The notes: generated from the letters alone by a model not told the origin. A stretch of DNA of 64,000 nt from Elusimicrobiota bacterium (GCA_009778915.1 WRFH01000002.1:104888-168887), one strand, 5' to 3'. Shown: positions 1 to 9,363, counted from the first letter of the stretch. Translations and numbers: made by a program.

Positions 1-1
1 G

Positions 2-475
2 GTGATGGGTATTTGCAACGGGTTTCAGGTTTTGACAAAACTCGGTTTCCTGCCGGAACGTAAGGATTACAAACAAACCGCCAGCCTGACTTTTAACGAC
101 AGCGGCGTGTTTATCGATAAATGGGTAAAACTGAAAGTCAACAAAAACAGCCCGTGCATTTTTACAAAAAATATCGGCGAGATTATTGAACTGCCCATCG
201 CGCACGGCGAAGGTAAAATTATTATTGAAGATAAACAGATTCTGGAAAATATAGTAAAGCAAAACGCAATCGCGTTGACTTATGTCGATAATCCGAACGG
301 CAGCGTGCTGGACATCGCCGGCTTATGCAACGCAAAAGGTAATTGTTTTGGTCTGATGCCGCACCCGGAGCGTTATGCGTTTGAGCAGCAGCACCCGTCG
401 TGGACAAGAAAAGAAATGGAAAATGTAAAAGCCGCAGGACTTCAGATTTTTAAAAACGCTGTTGATTATTTATAG
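2..475 (+). CDS. purQ: Phosphoribosylformylglycinamidine synthase, glutaminase subunit PurQ (5' truncated)
   Basis: This is the C-terminal 157 codons of the class I glutamine amidotransferase that feeds ammonia to PurL in step 4 of purine synthesis. The visible part opens on the nucleophile elbow GICNGFQ, whose Cys is the glutaminase nucleophile, and carries the HPE triad partner (MPHPERYAFE) near the end. The family is usually 220-230 residues, so roughly 70-80 residues lie before the window. The stop is followed after 9 nt by purF, with an AGGAG Shine-Dalgarno overlapping the stop codon. Unlike the next gene, this glutaminase looks catalytically intact. Confidence 0.93.
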   Translation: MMGICNGFQVLTKLGFLPERKDYKQTASLTFNDSGVFIDKWVKLKVNKNSPCIFTKNIGEIIELPIAHGEGKIIIEDKQILENIVKQNAIALTYVDNPNGSVLDIAGLCNAKGNCFGLMPHPERYAFEQQHPSWTRKEMENVKAAGLQIFKNAVDYL

Positions 476-484
476 GAGAAAACT

Positions 485-1867
485 ATGGGCGGAGTTATCG
501 GTATAGAAGGACGCAAAAACGCGGCGCGCTTGGCGCACGTCGGCTTATTGACATTGCAGCACCGCGGGCAGGAATCATGCGGCATAGCGGTTGAAGAAAA
601 AGGTAAAGACGCTTTTAATTATTTTGCCGCGAACGGTCTTGTTCTTGGCAAGTTTACCGAGGACGTTTTGGAAAAATTAAAAGGTGAAAACGCCGTCGGC
701 CACGCGCGGTACCCGACGTCCGGCTCAAAAAGCGGCATACTTGACGCACAGCCTTTTTTGTTCAAAAGCGCGCATGGAAATATCGCCATCGCGCTGAGCG
801 GAAATATTATTAACACGGCGGAACTGCGCGTTAAACTGGCAAAAGAAGGCGCTATTTTCCAGCACTCTTCTGAGACGGAGCTTATCGTCCATCTTATAGC
901 GCGGGAAAAACTGCCTCTCGAGCACGCGCTTAAAATAGCGCTGTCCAAAATTGAAGGCGGCTACGCGGCCGTCATGCTTTTTAAAGATAAACTTATAGGC
1001 TTCCGGGACAGGCACGGCCTGCGTCCGTTGGTGCTGGGCAAAATCGGCAAGAGTTTTATTTTGGCCTCAGAAAGCCCGGCGGTGGAAGTTTTAGGCGGCA
1101 AATATATAAGAGACGTGAAACCCGGCGAACTTATAGTTATCGAAAAAGGTAAATTGAAAAGCAGTTTCTTTGCAAAGCCCGCAAAGCAGCAAAACTGTAT
1201 TTTTGAGACGGTTTACATTTCTCGTCCCGATACGCATATCAGAGGAATGTCCGTAGCCAAGGCGCGCATGGCGATGGGCGCGAAACTGGCGGAGCAAGTC
1301 AAAGCTCAGGGAATCACGGCGGATATCGTTATGCCTGTGCCGGATTCCGGTTTTTTTGCCGCGCTCGGGTTTGCTAAAGCCTCGGGCATACCGTTTGAAA
1401 TGGGTTTTGTCAGAAACCATTACATGGGCCGCTCTTTTTTAAGGTCCACCCAGCCTATGCGCGAGATTGTGGCTAAGTTAAAACTCTTTCCCATCAACGA
1501 TATAATTAAAGGAAAAGATATTATGCTGGTGGACGACTCGATAGTGCGCGGCACGCAGTCAAAAAAGATTATTAACACGTTGCGTGAATACGGCGCGCGC
1601 AAAATCCATATGGCCGTAACGTCGCCTGAGATTATTTCGCCGTGTTTTTACGGCGTAAACACGCCCAGCAAAAAAGAGCTTATAGCCAGCACGCACACGC
1701 ACGACGAGATTGTCAAAGAAATAGGCGTTGACAGCGTGACTTTCATCACCATCAAAAACGCGGCGGAGGCCTGCGGCGGCAACGAGGGTGCAACGGGCTT
1801 TTGCAGCGCATGTTTTACCGGCAAATACCCTACCAAAATATCCAAATCCACCTGGGAGGCGAGATGA
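485..1867 (+). CDS. purF: Amidophosphoribosyltransferase PurF, glutaminase site degenerate
   Basis: PurF makes 5-phosphoribosylamine from PRPP, the first purine step. The 460-residue protein has the N-terminal class II glutaminase domain (HRGQESCGIA, GHARYPTSG), a PRPP-binding loop LVDDSIVRGT near residue 350, and four cysteines (about C238, C387, C440, C443) placed like the 4Fe-4S ligands of the Bacillus-type enzyme. The N-terminus reads Met-Gly-Gly-Val where the family has the nucleophile Cys before Gly-Val. An in-frame stop (473-475) lies just upstream, so no alternative start supplies a Cys. Ser105 replaces the oxyanion-hole Asn and Glu130 the Gln-binding Asp. The PRTase half looks intact, so I infer an ammonia-dependent enzyme. 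The gene overlaps purD by 4 nt. Confidence 0.95.
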   Translation: MGGVIGIEGRKNAARLAHVGLLTLQHRGQESCGIAVEEKGKDAFNYFAANGLVLGKFTEDVLEKLKGENAVGHARYPTSGSKSGILDAQPFLFKSAHGNIAIALSGNIINTAELRVKLAKEGAIFQHSSETELIVHLIAREKLPLEHALKIALSKIEGGYAAVMLFKDKLIGFRDRHGLRPLVLGKIGKSFILASESPAVEVLGGKYIRDVKPGELIVIEKGKLKSSFFAKPAKQQNCIFETVYISRPDTHIRGMSVAKARMAMGAKLAEQVKAQGITADIVMPVPDSGFFAALGFAKASGIPFEMGFVRNHYMGRSFLRSTQPMREIVAKLKLFPINDIIKGKDIMLVDDSIVRGTQSKKIINTLREYGARKIHMAVTSPEIISPCFYGVNTPSKKELIASTHTHDEIVKEIGVDSVTFITIKNAAEACGGNEGATGFCSACFTGKYPTKISKSTWEAR

Positions 1868-3111
1868 AAATCTTAATAGTAGGCGCAGGCGGGCGCGAAC
1901 ACGCGCTGGCGTGGAAAATAGCGCAGAGCCCGCGCGCGGATGCCATTTATTCTTCCGTCCGCGCGGCGTGCGGCGGGAAAGTTATTTTTGCGGGAAACGA
2001 TTTAAGCAAAAAAGAAAACGTGCTGAAATTTTGTAAGGATAAAGGAATTGATTTCGTCGTCGTCGGGCCGGAGGCTCCGCTGGCGGACGGCATGGCCGAT
2101 TTGCTGCGTGAAAACGGCGTGCCTGTTTTCGGTCCGGGCCGCGCGGGCGCGAGGCTTGAAAATTCCAAAGCTTTTTCAAAAAATTTTCTGGTAAATTATA
2201 ATATTCCCACGTCTAAGGCTGAAACGTATACAGATTTCGCTTCGGCCAAAAAAGCTATCACGGAACACGCTCTTCCCGTCGTGGTAAAGGCGGACGGGTT
2301 GGCGGCGGGCAAGGGAGTGCGGATATGTCTTACGCGGGAAGACGCGCTGACCGCCGTCGTGGATTTCATGGAAAAAAAGATTTTCGGCAACGCGGGAGAC
2401 TGCGTAGTGGTTGAAGAATATTTGCCGGGCGTGGAAGCCAGCGTTATGGCTTTTGTGGACGGTGAACATTATCTTCTTCTTCCAGTCAGCAGGGACCATA
2501 AACGGCTTTATGATAAAAACCAGGGGCCGAACACCGGCGGCATGGGCGTTTACTGCCCTGTGCCCGACGTGGGCGAAAAAGAACTTGAGTTTATCAAACG
2601 CGAAGTTTTTGATAAAGTTATCGCCGGCCTCAAGAAAGAAAAGATTGATTTTTGCGGCATAATTTACGCCGGGCTGATGATGACAAAAAACGGCCCGAAA
2701 GTGTTGGAATTTAACTGCCGCTTCGGGGACCCGGAGGCGCAGGCCGTTCTACCTCTTGTCAAAACTGATTTGCTGGAACTTCTGCTCGCGTGCGAACAAA
2801 AAAAACTTGCCGGTATGAAGTTAGACGTTGAGGATGGCGCCTGTGTCTGCGTGGTTTTGGCTAGCGAAGGTTATCCGGATAAACCGCTTACCGGCCGTGA
2901 GATAACCGGGCTTGCTCAGGTCAACACCGCCGTTTTCCACGCCGGAACGGAAGTTAAAGACGGTAAAGTTTTAACTAAAGGCGGCCGCGTTTTAGGCGTG
3001 ACGGCCGTCGGCGAAAATCTGCGCGCCGCGCGCCGTAAAGCTTACGCAGAAATTGAAAAAATCCATTTTGACGGAATGCAGTTTAGAAAAGATATCGGAG
3101 AACTCCAATGA
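1864..3111 (+). CDS. purD: Phosphoribosylamine-glycine ligase (GAR synthetase)
   Basis: This ATP-grasp enzyme joins phosphoribosylamine to glycine, using the unstable product of PurF. The 415-residue length is typical. The N-terminus [18 protein letters not shown] is the family signature, followed by [11 protein letters not shown], the ATP-grasp segment [13 protein letters not shown] and the metal-binding [14 protein letters not shown] chose the ATG at 1864, which overlaps the purF stop as ATGA, over an in-frame ATG 63 nt upstream. That upstream start would add residues inside purF that match nothing in PurD. Confidence 0.96.
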   Translation: MKILIVGAGGREHALAWKIAQSPRADAIYSSVRAACGGKVIFAGNDLSKKENVLKFCKDKGIDFVVVGPEAPLADGMADLLRENGVPVFGPGRAGARLENSKAFSKNFLVNYNIPTSKAETYTDFASAKKAITEHALPVVVKADGLAAGKGVRICLTREDALTAVVDFMEKKIFGNAGDCVVVEEYLPGVEASVMAFVDGEHYLLLPVSRDHKRLYDKNQGPNTGGMGVYCPVPDVGEKELEFIKREVFDKVIAGLKKEKIDFCGIIYAGLMMTKNGPKVLEFNCRFGDPEAQAVLPLVKTDLLELLLACEQKKLAGMKLDVEDGACVCVVLASEGYPDKPLTGREITGLAQVNTAVFHAGTEVKDGKVLTKGGRVLGVTAVGENLRAARRKAYAEIEKIHFDGMQFRKDIGELQ

Positions 3112-3584
3112 AAACACCCGACGTTATTATTATGATGGGCAGCGACAGCGATTTGCCCGTCATGCAAAAAGCCGAAGAAGTTTTGAAAGATTTTAACGTA
3201 ACGTGCGAAATTAAAATTTGTTCCGCGCACAGAAGCCCGAATTTTCTTCACCAGATTATGACGGATTATAAAGACACGAAAGTTTTTATAGCCGGCGCAG
3301 GCATGGCCGCGCATCTGGCGGGTGTTGTGGCCAGCCTGACGGTAAAACCGGTAATAGGCGTGCCGCTGTCCGGCGGTTTCTGCAAAGGTTTGGACGCCAT
3401 GCTTTCGACTTTACAAATGCCCTCCGGCCTTCCCGTCGCGACGGTGGCGGTGGACGGCAGCAAAAACGCCGCGTATTTAGCGGTGCAGATTTTAGCGTTA
3501 AACGACAAAGCGTTAACGCAAAAACTTTCCGCCTATAGAAGCGCGCAGGAAGCGCAGATTATTGCAAAAAATAAAAAGAAATAA
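3108..3584 (+). CDS. purE: N5-carboxyaminoimidazole ribonucleotide mutase (class I PurE)
   Basis: PurE moves the carboxylate of N5-CAIR to C4, giving CAIR. The sequence shows the class I hallmarks: a GSDSDLPVM phosphate loop at the N-terminus, the SAHRSP motif with the catalytic His near residue 45, and GAGMAAHLAGVVAS. At 158 residues it is full length. No purK is visible in the window. The gene overlaps purD by 4 nt (ATGA), so translational coupling is likely. Confidence 0.95.
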   Translation: MKTPDVIIMMGSDSDLPVMQKAEEVLKDFNVTCEIKICSAHRSPNFLHQIMTDYKDTKVFIAGAGMAAHLAGVVASLTVKPVIGVPLSGGFCKGLDAMLSTLQMPSGLPVATVAVDGSKNAAYLAVQILALNDKALTQKLSAYRSAQEAQIIAKNKKK

Positions 3585-3585
3585 C

Positions 3586-4689
3586 ATGAAAAAAATAGTC
3601 CTGTCCTTAACCATCTCTTTCTTTGCGTTCTGCGCCGCGTTTGCCCAAACTGAAACAAATTGGGCGCAGACCGCGGTTACGGATTTGGATTATATGTACC
3701 AGATGTACCGTGATAACCATGGCGGCGCAGCTGATCCGGATAATCCCGGTTTTAAGAAAAAATTAGATAAAGAATATAAACACGCCCGCGGGCTGGCATT
3801 AAAAGCTAAAACGGAATATGACTACCAGAAGGCTCTGGTAAGTCTTCTAGCGCCGTTTAAAGACGTACATATGAGAGTAGATTTTAATAATAAAATTTAC
3901 CCCTATACTTTTAAGCGGGTAGTTGACGAAACCCTGCGCCATCCGACGTCTGTGGAAAGTTTCGGCGGTAATAACGCCTGGATTTACATGAATACTTTTG
4001 AAAGTTCCGATCGAACGTGCAGAGATATTTTTGAAGCATATAGCAAACTAGCTCCAGAACTGGAGAAACTTAAAAATAAGGACATTATTGTTTTAGACCT
4101 CCGTTACAACGTCGGCGGATGCTTTGGGATAGGGGACATTATTTTAAGCGCACTGTACGGGGAGAAATATGTTGATGCCGCCAAGAACAATTCATACCAC
4201 AGCGCAATCCACTATTTACGCGCTACTCCGTGGGTAGCGCAGTCTATGGCTGATACAGGCGACAGCGTTGAGAACGTTAATACAATGAAACAGGCGATTA
4301 AAGACGGTCAGCCTTACATGGAAGGATGGAAGGGTTCCGGCGTTCTTACTTCTTTGCCAGCGACGGATTTAAAAGCCAGAGTTTATGTTTTGACCGACCA
4401 ATACTGCGTAAGTGCGTGTTTGAATTTTATGGATACCGTCAAAGAAACTAACGCCGTGCAAATAGGCCGTGAAACAAACAAAGATACAAGGTATGTCCGG
4501 GGAAACAGGGCTGCTTTGCCTTCGGGCCTAGGGCGGATAATTATTGCTTACGAGCGGATATCCGGACGTTATCGTAAAGATAACGAAGCTTATAAACCCG
4601 ATTATAAATTTAAAGACGACATGAATGACACTGTCGCTCTGCAAAATTGGATTTTGGAACTGGACAAAAAAATTAATAAAAATAAATAG
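3586..4689 (+). CDS. Secreted S41-family (C-terminal processing type) peptidase
   Basis: The ATG at 3586 gives a clear signal peptide (MKKIVLSLTISFFAFCAAFA, probable cleavage before Gln-Thr). The mature domain carries the S41 core: IVLDLRYNVGGC, a serine-nucleophile region YCVSACLNF, and IGRETNK, which aligns with the Gly-x-x-Thr-x-Gly-Lys segment holding the catalytic Lys. No PDZ domain is evident, and at 367 residues it is a short S41 protein of the kind seen in predicted exported proteins of unknown role. It sits between purE and purM, 1 nt after the purE stop and 7 nt before purM, with no promoter or terminator between. Its substrate is unknown, and a link to purine synthesis is not obvious. 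Confidence 0.8.
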   Translation: MKKIVLSLTISFFAFCAAFAQTETNWAQTAVTDLDYMYQMYRDNHGGAADPDNPGFKKKLDKEYKHARGLALKAKTEYDYQKALVSLLAPFKDVHMRVDFNNKIYPYTFKRVVDETLRHPTSVESFGGNNAWIYMNTFESSDRTCRDIFEAYSKLAPELEKLKNKDIIVLDLRYNVGGCFGIGDIILSALYGEKYVDAAKNNSYHSAIHYLRATPWVAQSMADTGDSVENVNTMKQAIKDGQPYMEGWKGSGVLTSLPATDLKARVYVLTDQYCVSACLNFMDTVKETNAVQIGRETNKDTRYVRGNRAALPSGLGRIIIAYERISGRYRKDNEAYKPDYKFKDDMNDTVALQNWILELDKKINKNK

Positions 4690-4696
4690 AGGATAT

Positions 4697-5656
4697 ATGA
4701 GCACTTATAAGAAAGCGGGCGTGGATATTATCGCGGGAGACAAATTTGTTAATTTTATAGCGTCTAAGACGAAAGGGATTGGCGGGTTTGCGGGGCTGAT
4801 GGCGGACCCGGCTAACAAGGAATATTCTTTGGTGGCGTCTACCGATGGCGTCGGCACAAAATTAAAGCTTGCTTTTTTGCTTGGCAAGCATGATACAATA
4901 GGCATAGATTTGGTGGCGATGTGCGTTAACGATTTAATTGTCTGCGGCGCGCGGCCGCTTTTCTTTTTGGATTATTACGCGACGGCCAAGCTGGATATGA
5001 ATACTTCCAAGCAAATTATCAACGGCATTTTGGACGGGTGCGAACAGGCCGGTTGCGCGCTGCTCGGCGGCGAGACGGCGGAGATGCCCGGATTTTACCA
5101 AGAAGGCGAATATGATTTGGCCGGTTTTTCCGTCGGTATAGTAAAAAACAGCGAAGTTATTGACGGGAGTAAAATTAAACCGGGCGATATTTTGCTCGCG
5201 CTGCCGTCAACAGGCTTTCACTCAAACGGATACTCTTTAGTGCGCCACATTTTTGGCAATGAACTTAAAAAATATGCCAAAGAACTGCTGATGCCGACAA
5301 AAATTTACGTCAGAGAAATCCAAAAACTGCGCGCCGCGCTTAAACAAAAAAATTATGACATTTTGGGCATGGCGCATATCACAGGCAGCGGCCTGCCGGG
5401 TAACGTCTGCCGCTTCCTGCCAAAAAATATTGACGCATATCTTGACACTTCCAAATGGCAAGTGCCGGAAGTCATGCGCATTTTGCAGAAAAAAGGCAAA
5501 GTGTCCGACAAAGAAATGTACGATACTTTCAATATGGGGCTGGGCATGGTAATCTGCGTAAAACCGCAAGCCGCCGCCGCCGCCAAAAAAGCCCTGCCGC
5601 AGCTGATAGAAGTAGGCGTCGCCGTCAAAGGCAAAAGGAATGTAATCCTGGATTAG
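4697..5656 (+). CDS. purM: Phosphoribosylformylglycinamidine cyclo-ligase (AIR synthetase)
   Basis: PurM closes the imidazole ring of FGAM with ATP. The motifs are AGVDIIAGD at the N-terminus, STDGVGTKLKLAF, GIDLVAMCVNDLIVCGA, GGETAEMPGFY and GITGSGLPGN-like HITGSGLPGN. The start at 4697 has a GAGG Shine-Dalgarno just upstream; an in-frame start at 4625 would extend into the peptidase gene. At 319 residues it is slightly shorter than the common 340-350 but covers the whole fold. Confidence 0.95.
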   Translation: MSTYKKAGVDIIAGDKFVNFIASKTKGIGGFAGLMADPANKEYSLVASTDGVGTKLKLAFLLGKHDTIGIDLVAMCVNDLIVCGARPLFFLDYYATAKLDMNTSKQIINGILDGCEQAGCALLGGETAEMPGFYQEGEYDLAGFSVGIVKNSEVIDGSKIKPGDILLALPSTGFHSNGYSLVRHIFGNELKKYAKELLMPTKIYVREIQKLRAALKQKNYDILGMAHITGSGLPGNVCRFLPKNIDAYLDTSKWQVPEVMRILQKKGKVSDKEMYDTFNMGLGMVICVKPQAAAAAKKALPQLIEVGVAVKGKRNVILD

Positions 5657-5659
5657 ATA

Positions 5660-6280
5660 ATGAAGCGAATTATTGTTTTTGCGTCAGGCGGAGGGAGTAA
5701 CTTTGAGGCTTTGTGCCATGCGGCGCAGAGTAAGGTTTTTGACGGGAAAATTGTTTTGCTCGTCGCTTCAAAGCCCGGTATCGGCGCGGTGGCAAAGGCC
5801 GTGCGGTTTAATATTCCCGTCTACGTTGAAGGCACTTTTCCGGAAGCTACGAACATAATATCAGAGGAAAGTAAAGGATACGGCGCGGCTTACAACAAGC
5901 AGTCCGTAGATAAAGAAGAACTTATTTCACAAATAAAGTTTTATGAACCTGATTTGATTTGTCTGGCCGGTTATCTTAAAAAAGTTCCGCAGGAAATTTT
6001 AGATATTTGCCCGGTTATTAATATTCACCCGGCGCTGCTGCCGTCGTTCGGCGGGAAAGGAATGTACGGGCATCACGTGCATGAGGCCGTTTTAAAAAGC
6101 GGCGCGCAAAAATCCGGCGCGACGGTACATTTTGTTGACTGCGAATATGACCGCGGCCCGATAATAATGCAGCAGTCCGTCCCCGTTCTGCCCGGCGACA
6201 CGCCGGAAACTTTGGCCGCGCGCGTGCTGGAAGTTGAACATAAAATTTATCCTTTGTGCGTAAAAGAGGTTTTTAAATGA
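5660..6280 (+). CDS. purN: Phosphoribosylglycinamide formyltransferase (GAR transformylase)
   Basis: PurN transfers formyl from 10-formyl-THF to GAR. The ORF begins MKRIIVFASGGGSNFEAL, has the catalytic stretch INIHPALLPSFGG with the Asn and His, and CEYDRGPII with the catalytic Asp. It is 206 residues. It starts 3 nt after purM and overlaps purH by 4 nt. The 10-formyl-THF requirement links this operon to one-carbon supply; ftcD at 14600-15556 is one possible feeder. Confidence 0.95.
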   Translation: MKRIIVFASGGGSNFEALCHAAQSKVFDGKIVLLVASKPGIGAVAKAVRFNIPVYVEGTFPEATNIISEESKGYGAAYNKQSVDKEELISQIKFYEPDLICLAGYLKKVPQEILDICPVINIHPALLPSFGGKGMYGHHVHEAVLKSGAQKSGATVHFVDCEYDRGPIIMQQSVPVLPGDTPETLAARVLEVEHKIYPLCVKEVFK

Positions 6281-7818
6281 CAATAAAAAGAGCTTTGATT
6301 TCAGTATCTGACAAGACGGGACTTTTGGAATTTGCAAAAGGGCTGGACGCGCTGGGCGTGGAAATAGTGTCAACCAGCGGCACGGCGAAATTTTTGAAAA
6401 ATGCCGGGCTTAAAGTGAGAGACCTTTCCGAGCTTACCGGATTTCCGGAAATTTTAGACGGCCGCGTTAAAACTTTACACCCGAAAGTGCACGGCGCGAT
6501 TCTGTTTAAACGCGATGACGAGGCGCACTGCGCCGTCGTGCGCGAGATGGGCATCGAACCGCTGGACATGCTGGTCGTCAATCTCTACCCGTTCCGCGAG
6601 ACGGCGGCAAAGGCCAAAGAAAGTTTTGCGCCGGAAGTTATTGAAAATATTGATATCGGCGGGCCGTCGATGCTGCGCAGCGCGGCTAAAAATTTTAAGG
6701 ACGTCGCCGTTATCTGCCGCCCGCGGGATTACGCCGCGGTGCTGGAAGAAATGCAAAAATCCGGCGGCGGACTGTCTTATGAAACGCGGCAAAAACTTTG
6801 CGTTGAAGCGTTTACGCATACCGCCGAATATGACGCCGCCATCAGCGAAGAATTTAAAAAAGGTCTAGGCCAAAAATTTCCGCAAAGCAAAATTGTCGTG
6901 CTGCACAAAACGCAGGATTTGCGCTACGGCGAAAATCCGCACCAGGCCGCCGCGCTTTACAGCCAGAAGGACGGCTTCGCTTTTGAACAGCTGCACGGTA
7001 AGGAACTGTCTTACAATAATATTTTGGACGCTTTCGGCACGTGGGACGCCGTCAGCGATTTTACGCAGCCCGCGTGTGTTATTTTTAAACATGTTACGCC
7101 GTGCGGCGTCGGGACCGGGGAAACTTTGACCGAGGCTTTTACGCGCGCGTGGGCGTGCGATCCGCTTTCGGCGTACGGCGGCATTATCGCTTTAAACCGG
7201 CCTATGGAAAAAAATATCGCGCAGGCCATTTCTAAAATTTTCATAGAGGCCGTCTGCGCGCCGTTTTACGACGAAGAATCTCTGGCTGTTTTAAAACAGA
7301 AAAAAAATATACGCATACTGCGCCGCGCGCTGCCGGTAAGCGGCGGGTTTTGGTTTAAGTCAGTGGGCGACGAAGTTTTGGTGCAGGAACCTGACAGAAC
7401 TTTACTCCAGGCCGGTAAATGGGACTGCGTTACCAAACGCCGTCCTACGGCGGAGGAGGACCGCGCGCTGCGTTTTGCGTGGGCCGCCGCCAAGCACGTT
7501 AAATCAAACGCCATAATTTTAACATCTGAAAACGCGTCGGTGGGCATAGGCGCGGGGCAGATGAGCAGGGTGGACAGCGTTAAAATGGCCGGACAGAAAT
7601 TTGGGGATTATCTTAAAGATAATGAAAAACCCCAGATTTTGGCGCTTGGTTCCGACGCGTTTTTCCCGTTCCGCGACGGCATAGACGAAGCTGCAAAACT
7701 TGGCGTAAGCGCGATAGTGCAGCCCGGCGGCTCCGTCAAAGACGCGGAAGCCGTCGCCGCAGCCGACGAGCACGGAATTGCAATGATTTTTACAGGCCTG
7801 CGGCATTTCAGACATTAG
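6277..7818 (+). CDS. purH: Bifunctional AICAR transformylase / IMP cyclohydrolase
   Basis: PurH performs the last two steps to IMP. The N-terminal MGS-like cyclohydrolase domain is visible as [18 protein letters not shown] and [14 protein letters not shown]. The transformylase domain has [29 protein letters not shown] and the C-terminal [14 protein letters not shown]. At 513 residues it is full length. It closes the operon and is followed by a strong terminator at 7841. A degenerate copy of its last codons lies 150 bp downstream (7972-8028). Confidence 0.97.
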   Translation: MTIKRALISVSDKTGLLEFAKGLDALGVEIVSTSGTAKFLKNAGLKVRDLSELTGFPEILDGRVKTLHPKVHGAILFKRDDEAHCAVVREMGIEPLDMLVVNLYPFRETAAKAKESFAPEVIENIDIGGPSMLRSAAKNFKDVAVICRPRDYAAVLEEMQKSGGGLSYETRQKLCVEAFTHTAEYDAAISEEFKKGLGQKFPQSKIVVLHKTQDLRYGENPHQAAALYSQKDGFAFEQLHGKELSYNNILDAFGTWDAVSDFTQPACVIFKHVTPCGVGTGETLTEAFTRAWACDPLSAYGGIIALNRPMEKNIAQAISKIFIEAVCAPFYDEESLAVLKQKKNIRILRRALPVSGGFWFKSVGDEVLVQEPDRTLLQAGKWDCVTKRRPTAEEDRALRFAWAAAKHVKSNAIILTSENASVGIGAGQMSRVDSVKMAGQKFGDYLKDNEKPQILALGSDAFFPFRDGIDEAAKLGVSAIVQPGGSVKDAEAVAAADEHGIAMIFTGLRHFRH

Positions 7819-7840
7819 TTTTTTGGTGAAGTTAAGCCTA

Positions 7841-7875
7841 AATGCCCCCGGACATATATGTCCGGGGGCATTTTT
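7841..7875 (+). terminator. Rho-independent terminator of the purine operon
   Basis: A perfect 16-bp inverted repeat (7841-7856 with 7857-7872, centre ATAT) rich in G and C is followed by a short T run. It lies 22 nt after the purH stop. Confidence 0.9.
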
Positions 7876-7971
7876 GCGCCGTATAGTTAATTAATATTAT
7901 CAAATGTAATTTTATGTATATAGTTGTTTTATATACTTTTGTTTGATATACTTTCTTTAAAGGAATTTTCC

Positions 7972-8028
7972 GCCGGCAAGCACGGCATAGCGATGATTTT
8001 TATAGACCTACAGTATTTCAGACCTTAA
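7972..8028 (+). pseudogene. Degenerate duplicate of the purH 3' end
   Basis: In one frame this stretch reads KHGIAMIFIDLQYFRP then stop. The genuine purH end reads [16 protein letters not shown] then stop, and the flanking poly-T after the stop also matches. The similarity holds at nucleotide level over about 60 bp. No start codon or longer frame remains, so this is a remnant of a local tandem duplication. It lies in the leader of the porin gene, whose ATG follows at 8046. Confidence 0.75.
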
Positions 8029-8045
8029 TTTTTTTGCAAACTGTG

Positions 8046-9182
8046 ATGAGAAAACTTTTAATTGCGGCGTTTATTTTGTGTTCGGTTTTTGCGCGGGCGG
8101 AAGACGGCAAAAGCGAGATTTCTCTTATCTCTTCTCTGCCGGATTTAAATTTCGGCGTTTACGGCGTTATTGATACCGGATACCGTTATTCTTATAGAAA
8201 CGCCGAAGATACCGTCGGCGGACGTTTAGGTTTAGATTCGGGATTGCAGAGGACGAGCCGTATTGGTTTTACGGCGGAAGCGGGCGTTTGGGAAGATTTT
8301 AAAGCAGGCGCCGTGCTGGAACGCGGTCTTAGCACCGACACCGGAACAGAGCCCGGCGGCTGGAACAGACAGGCTTTTCTTTATATTTCAAATCCGGAGT
8401 ACGGCAAGATAGCTTTTGGTAAGCAGTTGAGTTCAACGTATATTTTGGATACAAAATTTGACCCGTTTAACCATAATAGCGACGCCGGTCTTAACGCCGT
8501 TAATAAATATATCCAGCGGACGGATAATACTACGGCTTATTACTCGCCGGAATGGGGCGGGTTTTCTTTTATGTCCGGTTTCAGTCTGAATATTGACGGA
8601 GACGAAAACCCGGGCGGTACCGGCGATAAAAATTTATTTTTTGTCACTCCGCAGTTTACGCGCGGCAATTTCAGTTCCGCCGTTAATATGCTGTATTACC
8701 GTTATAAAAATCCGGCGTCCGGCGGTACGGAAAATCTGGAGGCGGCGGATTTTTTCGCGTTATATGATTTCGGAATTTTTAAACTTACGGGTTATTACGG
8801 ATTCAAAAGAGCGCCCGACGGAGATTTTGTGTTGTACGGCTCAGAAGGCAAAGATACCCAGGAGTTTATGATAGGCGCAACGGTGCCGGTGTCCAAAAAA
8901 AGTTTTTTTCTAGGCACTTATAAGCGCCGCGTTACTGAAGTTTACGCCGGCGGTCCTGACGCCGCGGTTGGCGAATTGTCAGTCGGATATAATTACAGGC
9001 CCATTAAAGATTTTCTGATTTATTTGGTTTGGAGCAATATCGTAAATAATTCCGCCGCGCGCGAAAGTATGTTGAACGGCGGCGTTCTGGGCAGCGATAT
9101 TTGCGGTTACAAATATCAAAGCAGTATTATGGCCGGCGCGGCTTTTGCGTTTGATTTGGATATACACGTTAAACAACAATAA
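8046..9182 (+). CDS. Outer-membrane porin-like beta-barrel protein
   Basis: The ATG at 8046 begins a classical signal peptide (MRKLLIAAFILCSVFARA). The mature part is rich in alternating polar and aromatic residues, with porin-like segments such as NFGVYGVIDTGYRYSY, QAFLYISNPEYGKIAFGKQ and TTAYYSPEWGGFSF, matching the general Gram-negative porin family. At 378 residues it fits a 16-strand barrel, though the C-terminus lacks a terminal Phe. A TTG at 8034 and a GTG at 8043 are alternative starts. There is no Shine-Dalgarno. The likely promoter lies near 7930-7953 (TATACT), which would give a leader containing the purH remnant. Confidence 0.8.
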   Translation: MRKLLIAAFILCSVFARAEDGKSEISLISSLPDLNFGVYGVIDTGYRYSYRNAEDTVGGRLGLDSGLQRTSRIGFTAEAGVWEDFKAGAVLERGLSTDTGTEPGGWNRQAFLYISNPEYGKIAFGKQLSSTYILDTKFDPFNHNSDAGLNAVNKYIQRTDNTTAYYSPEWGGFSFMSGFSLNIDGDENPGGTGDKNLFFVTPQFTRGNFSSAVNMLYYRYKNPASGGTENLEAADFFALYDFGIFKLTGYYGFKRAPDGDFVLYGSEGKDTQEFMIGATVPVSKKSFFLGTYKRRVTEVYAGGPDAAVGELSVGYNYRPIKDFLIYLVWSNIVNNSAARESMLNGGVLGSDICGYKYQSSIMAGAAFAFDLDIHVKQQ

Positions 9183-9244
9183 TAATTTATTTTTGCTTTA
9201 AAATAGACAAAAAGAGTCTTTTTGATGTTCAGTGATTTTGGTTT

Positions 9245-9278
9245 AACCCTCACGGATTTATATTCCGTGAGGGTTTTT
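9245..9278 (+). terminator. Rho-independent terminator after the porin gene
   Basis: Arms 9245-9256 (AACCCTCACGGA) and 9264-9275 are perfectly complementary, with a 7-nt loop and a trailing T run. Confidence 0.88.
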
Positions 9279-9305
9279 ATATTTATATAGCTAATTTGGA
9301 TAAGA

Positions 9306-9363
9306 AAAAAGTATTTAGACTATGTTCTTTTCCGTCTGTGACGATTTTCATATACTTTTATAT
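9306..9363 (+). promoter_or_regulatory. Conserved pilin promoter block, copy 1
   Basis: This 58-bp block upstream of the first pilin is nearly repeated upstream of the pilin at 24163-24690 (24711-24766, minus strand). Shared parts are AAAAAAGTATTT, then CTATGTTCTTTTCCGTCTG identical over 19 bp, then ATATACTTTTA. TATACT at 9351-9356 is the likely -10 box and lies 7 nt before the ATG. Confidence 0.6.

Noticed and set aside
485..520. Alternative purF start that would restore the catalytic Cys
   Set aside because: An in-frame TAG at 473-475 immediately precedes the start and no Cys codon lies between it and Gly2-Gly3.
6092..6819. Long antisense ORFs over purN, purH and other G/C-biased genes
   Set aside because: They are shadow frames of well-identified genes, with no ribosome binding sites and no recognisable protein motifs.
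9322..9363. Extended N-terminus (MFFSV...) for the pilin, also seen before the 24690 pilin
   Set aside because: Both extensions cover the shared promoter block; the ATG at 9364 (and 24690) gives standard prepilin leaders.
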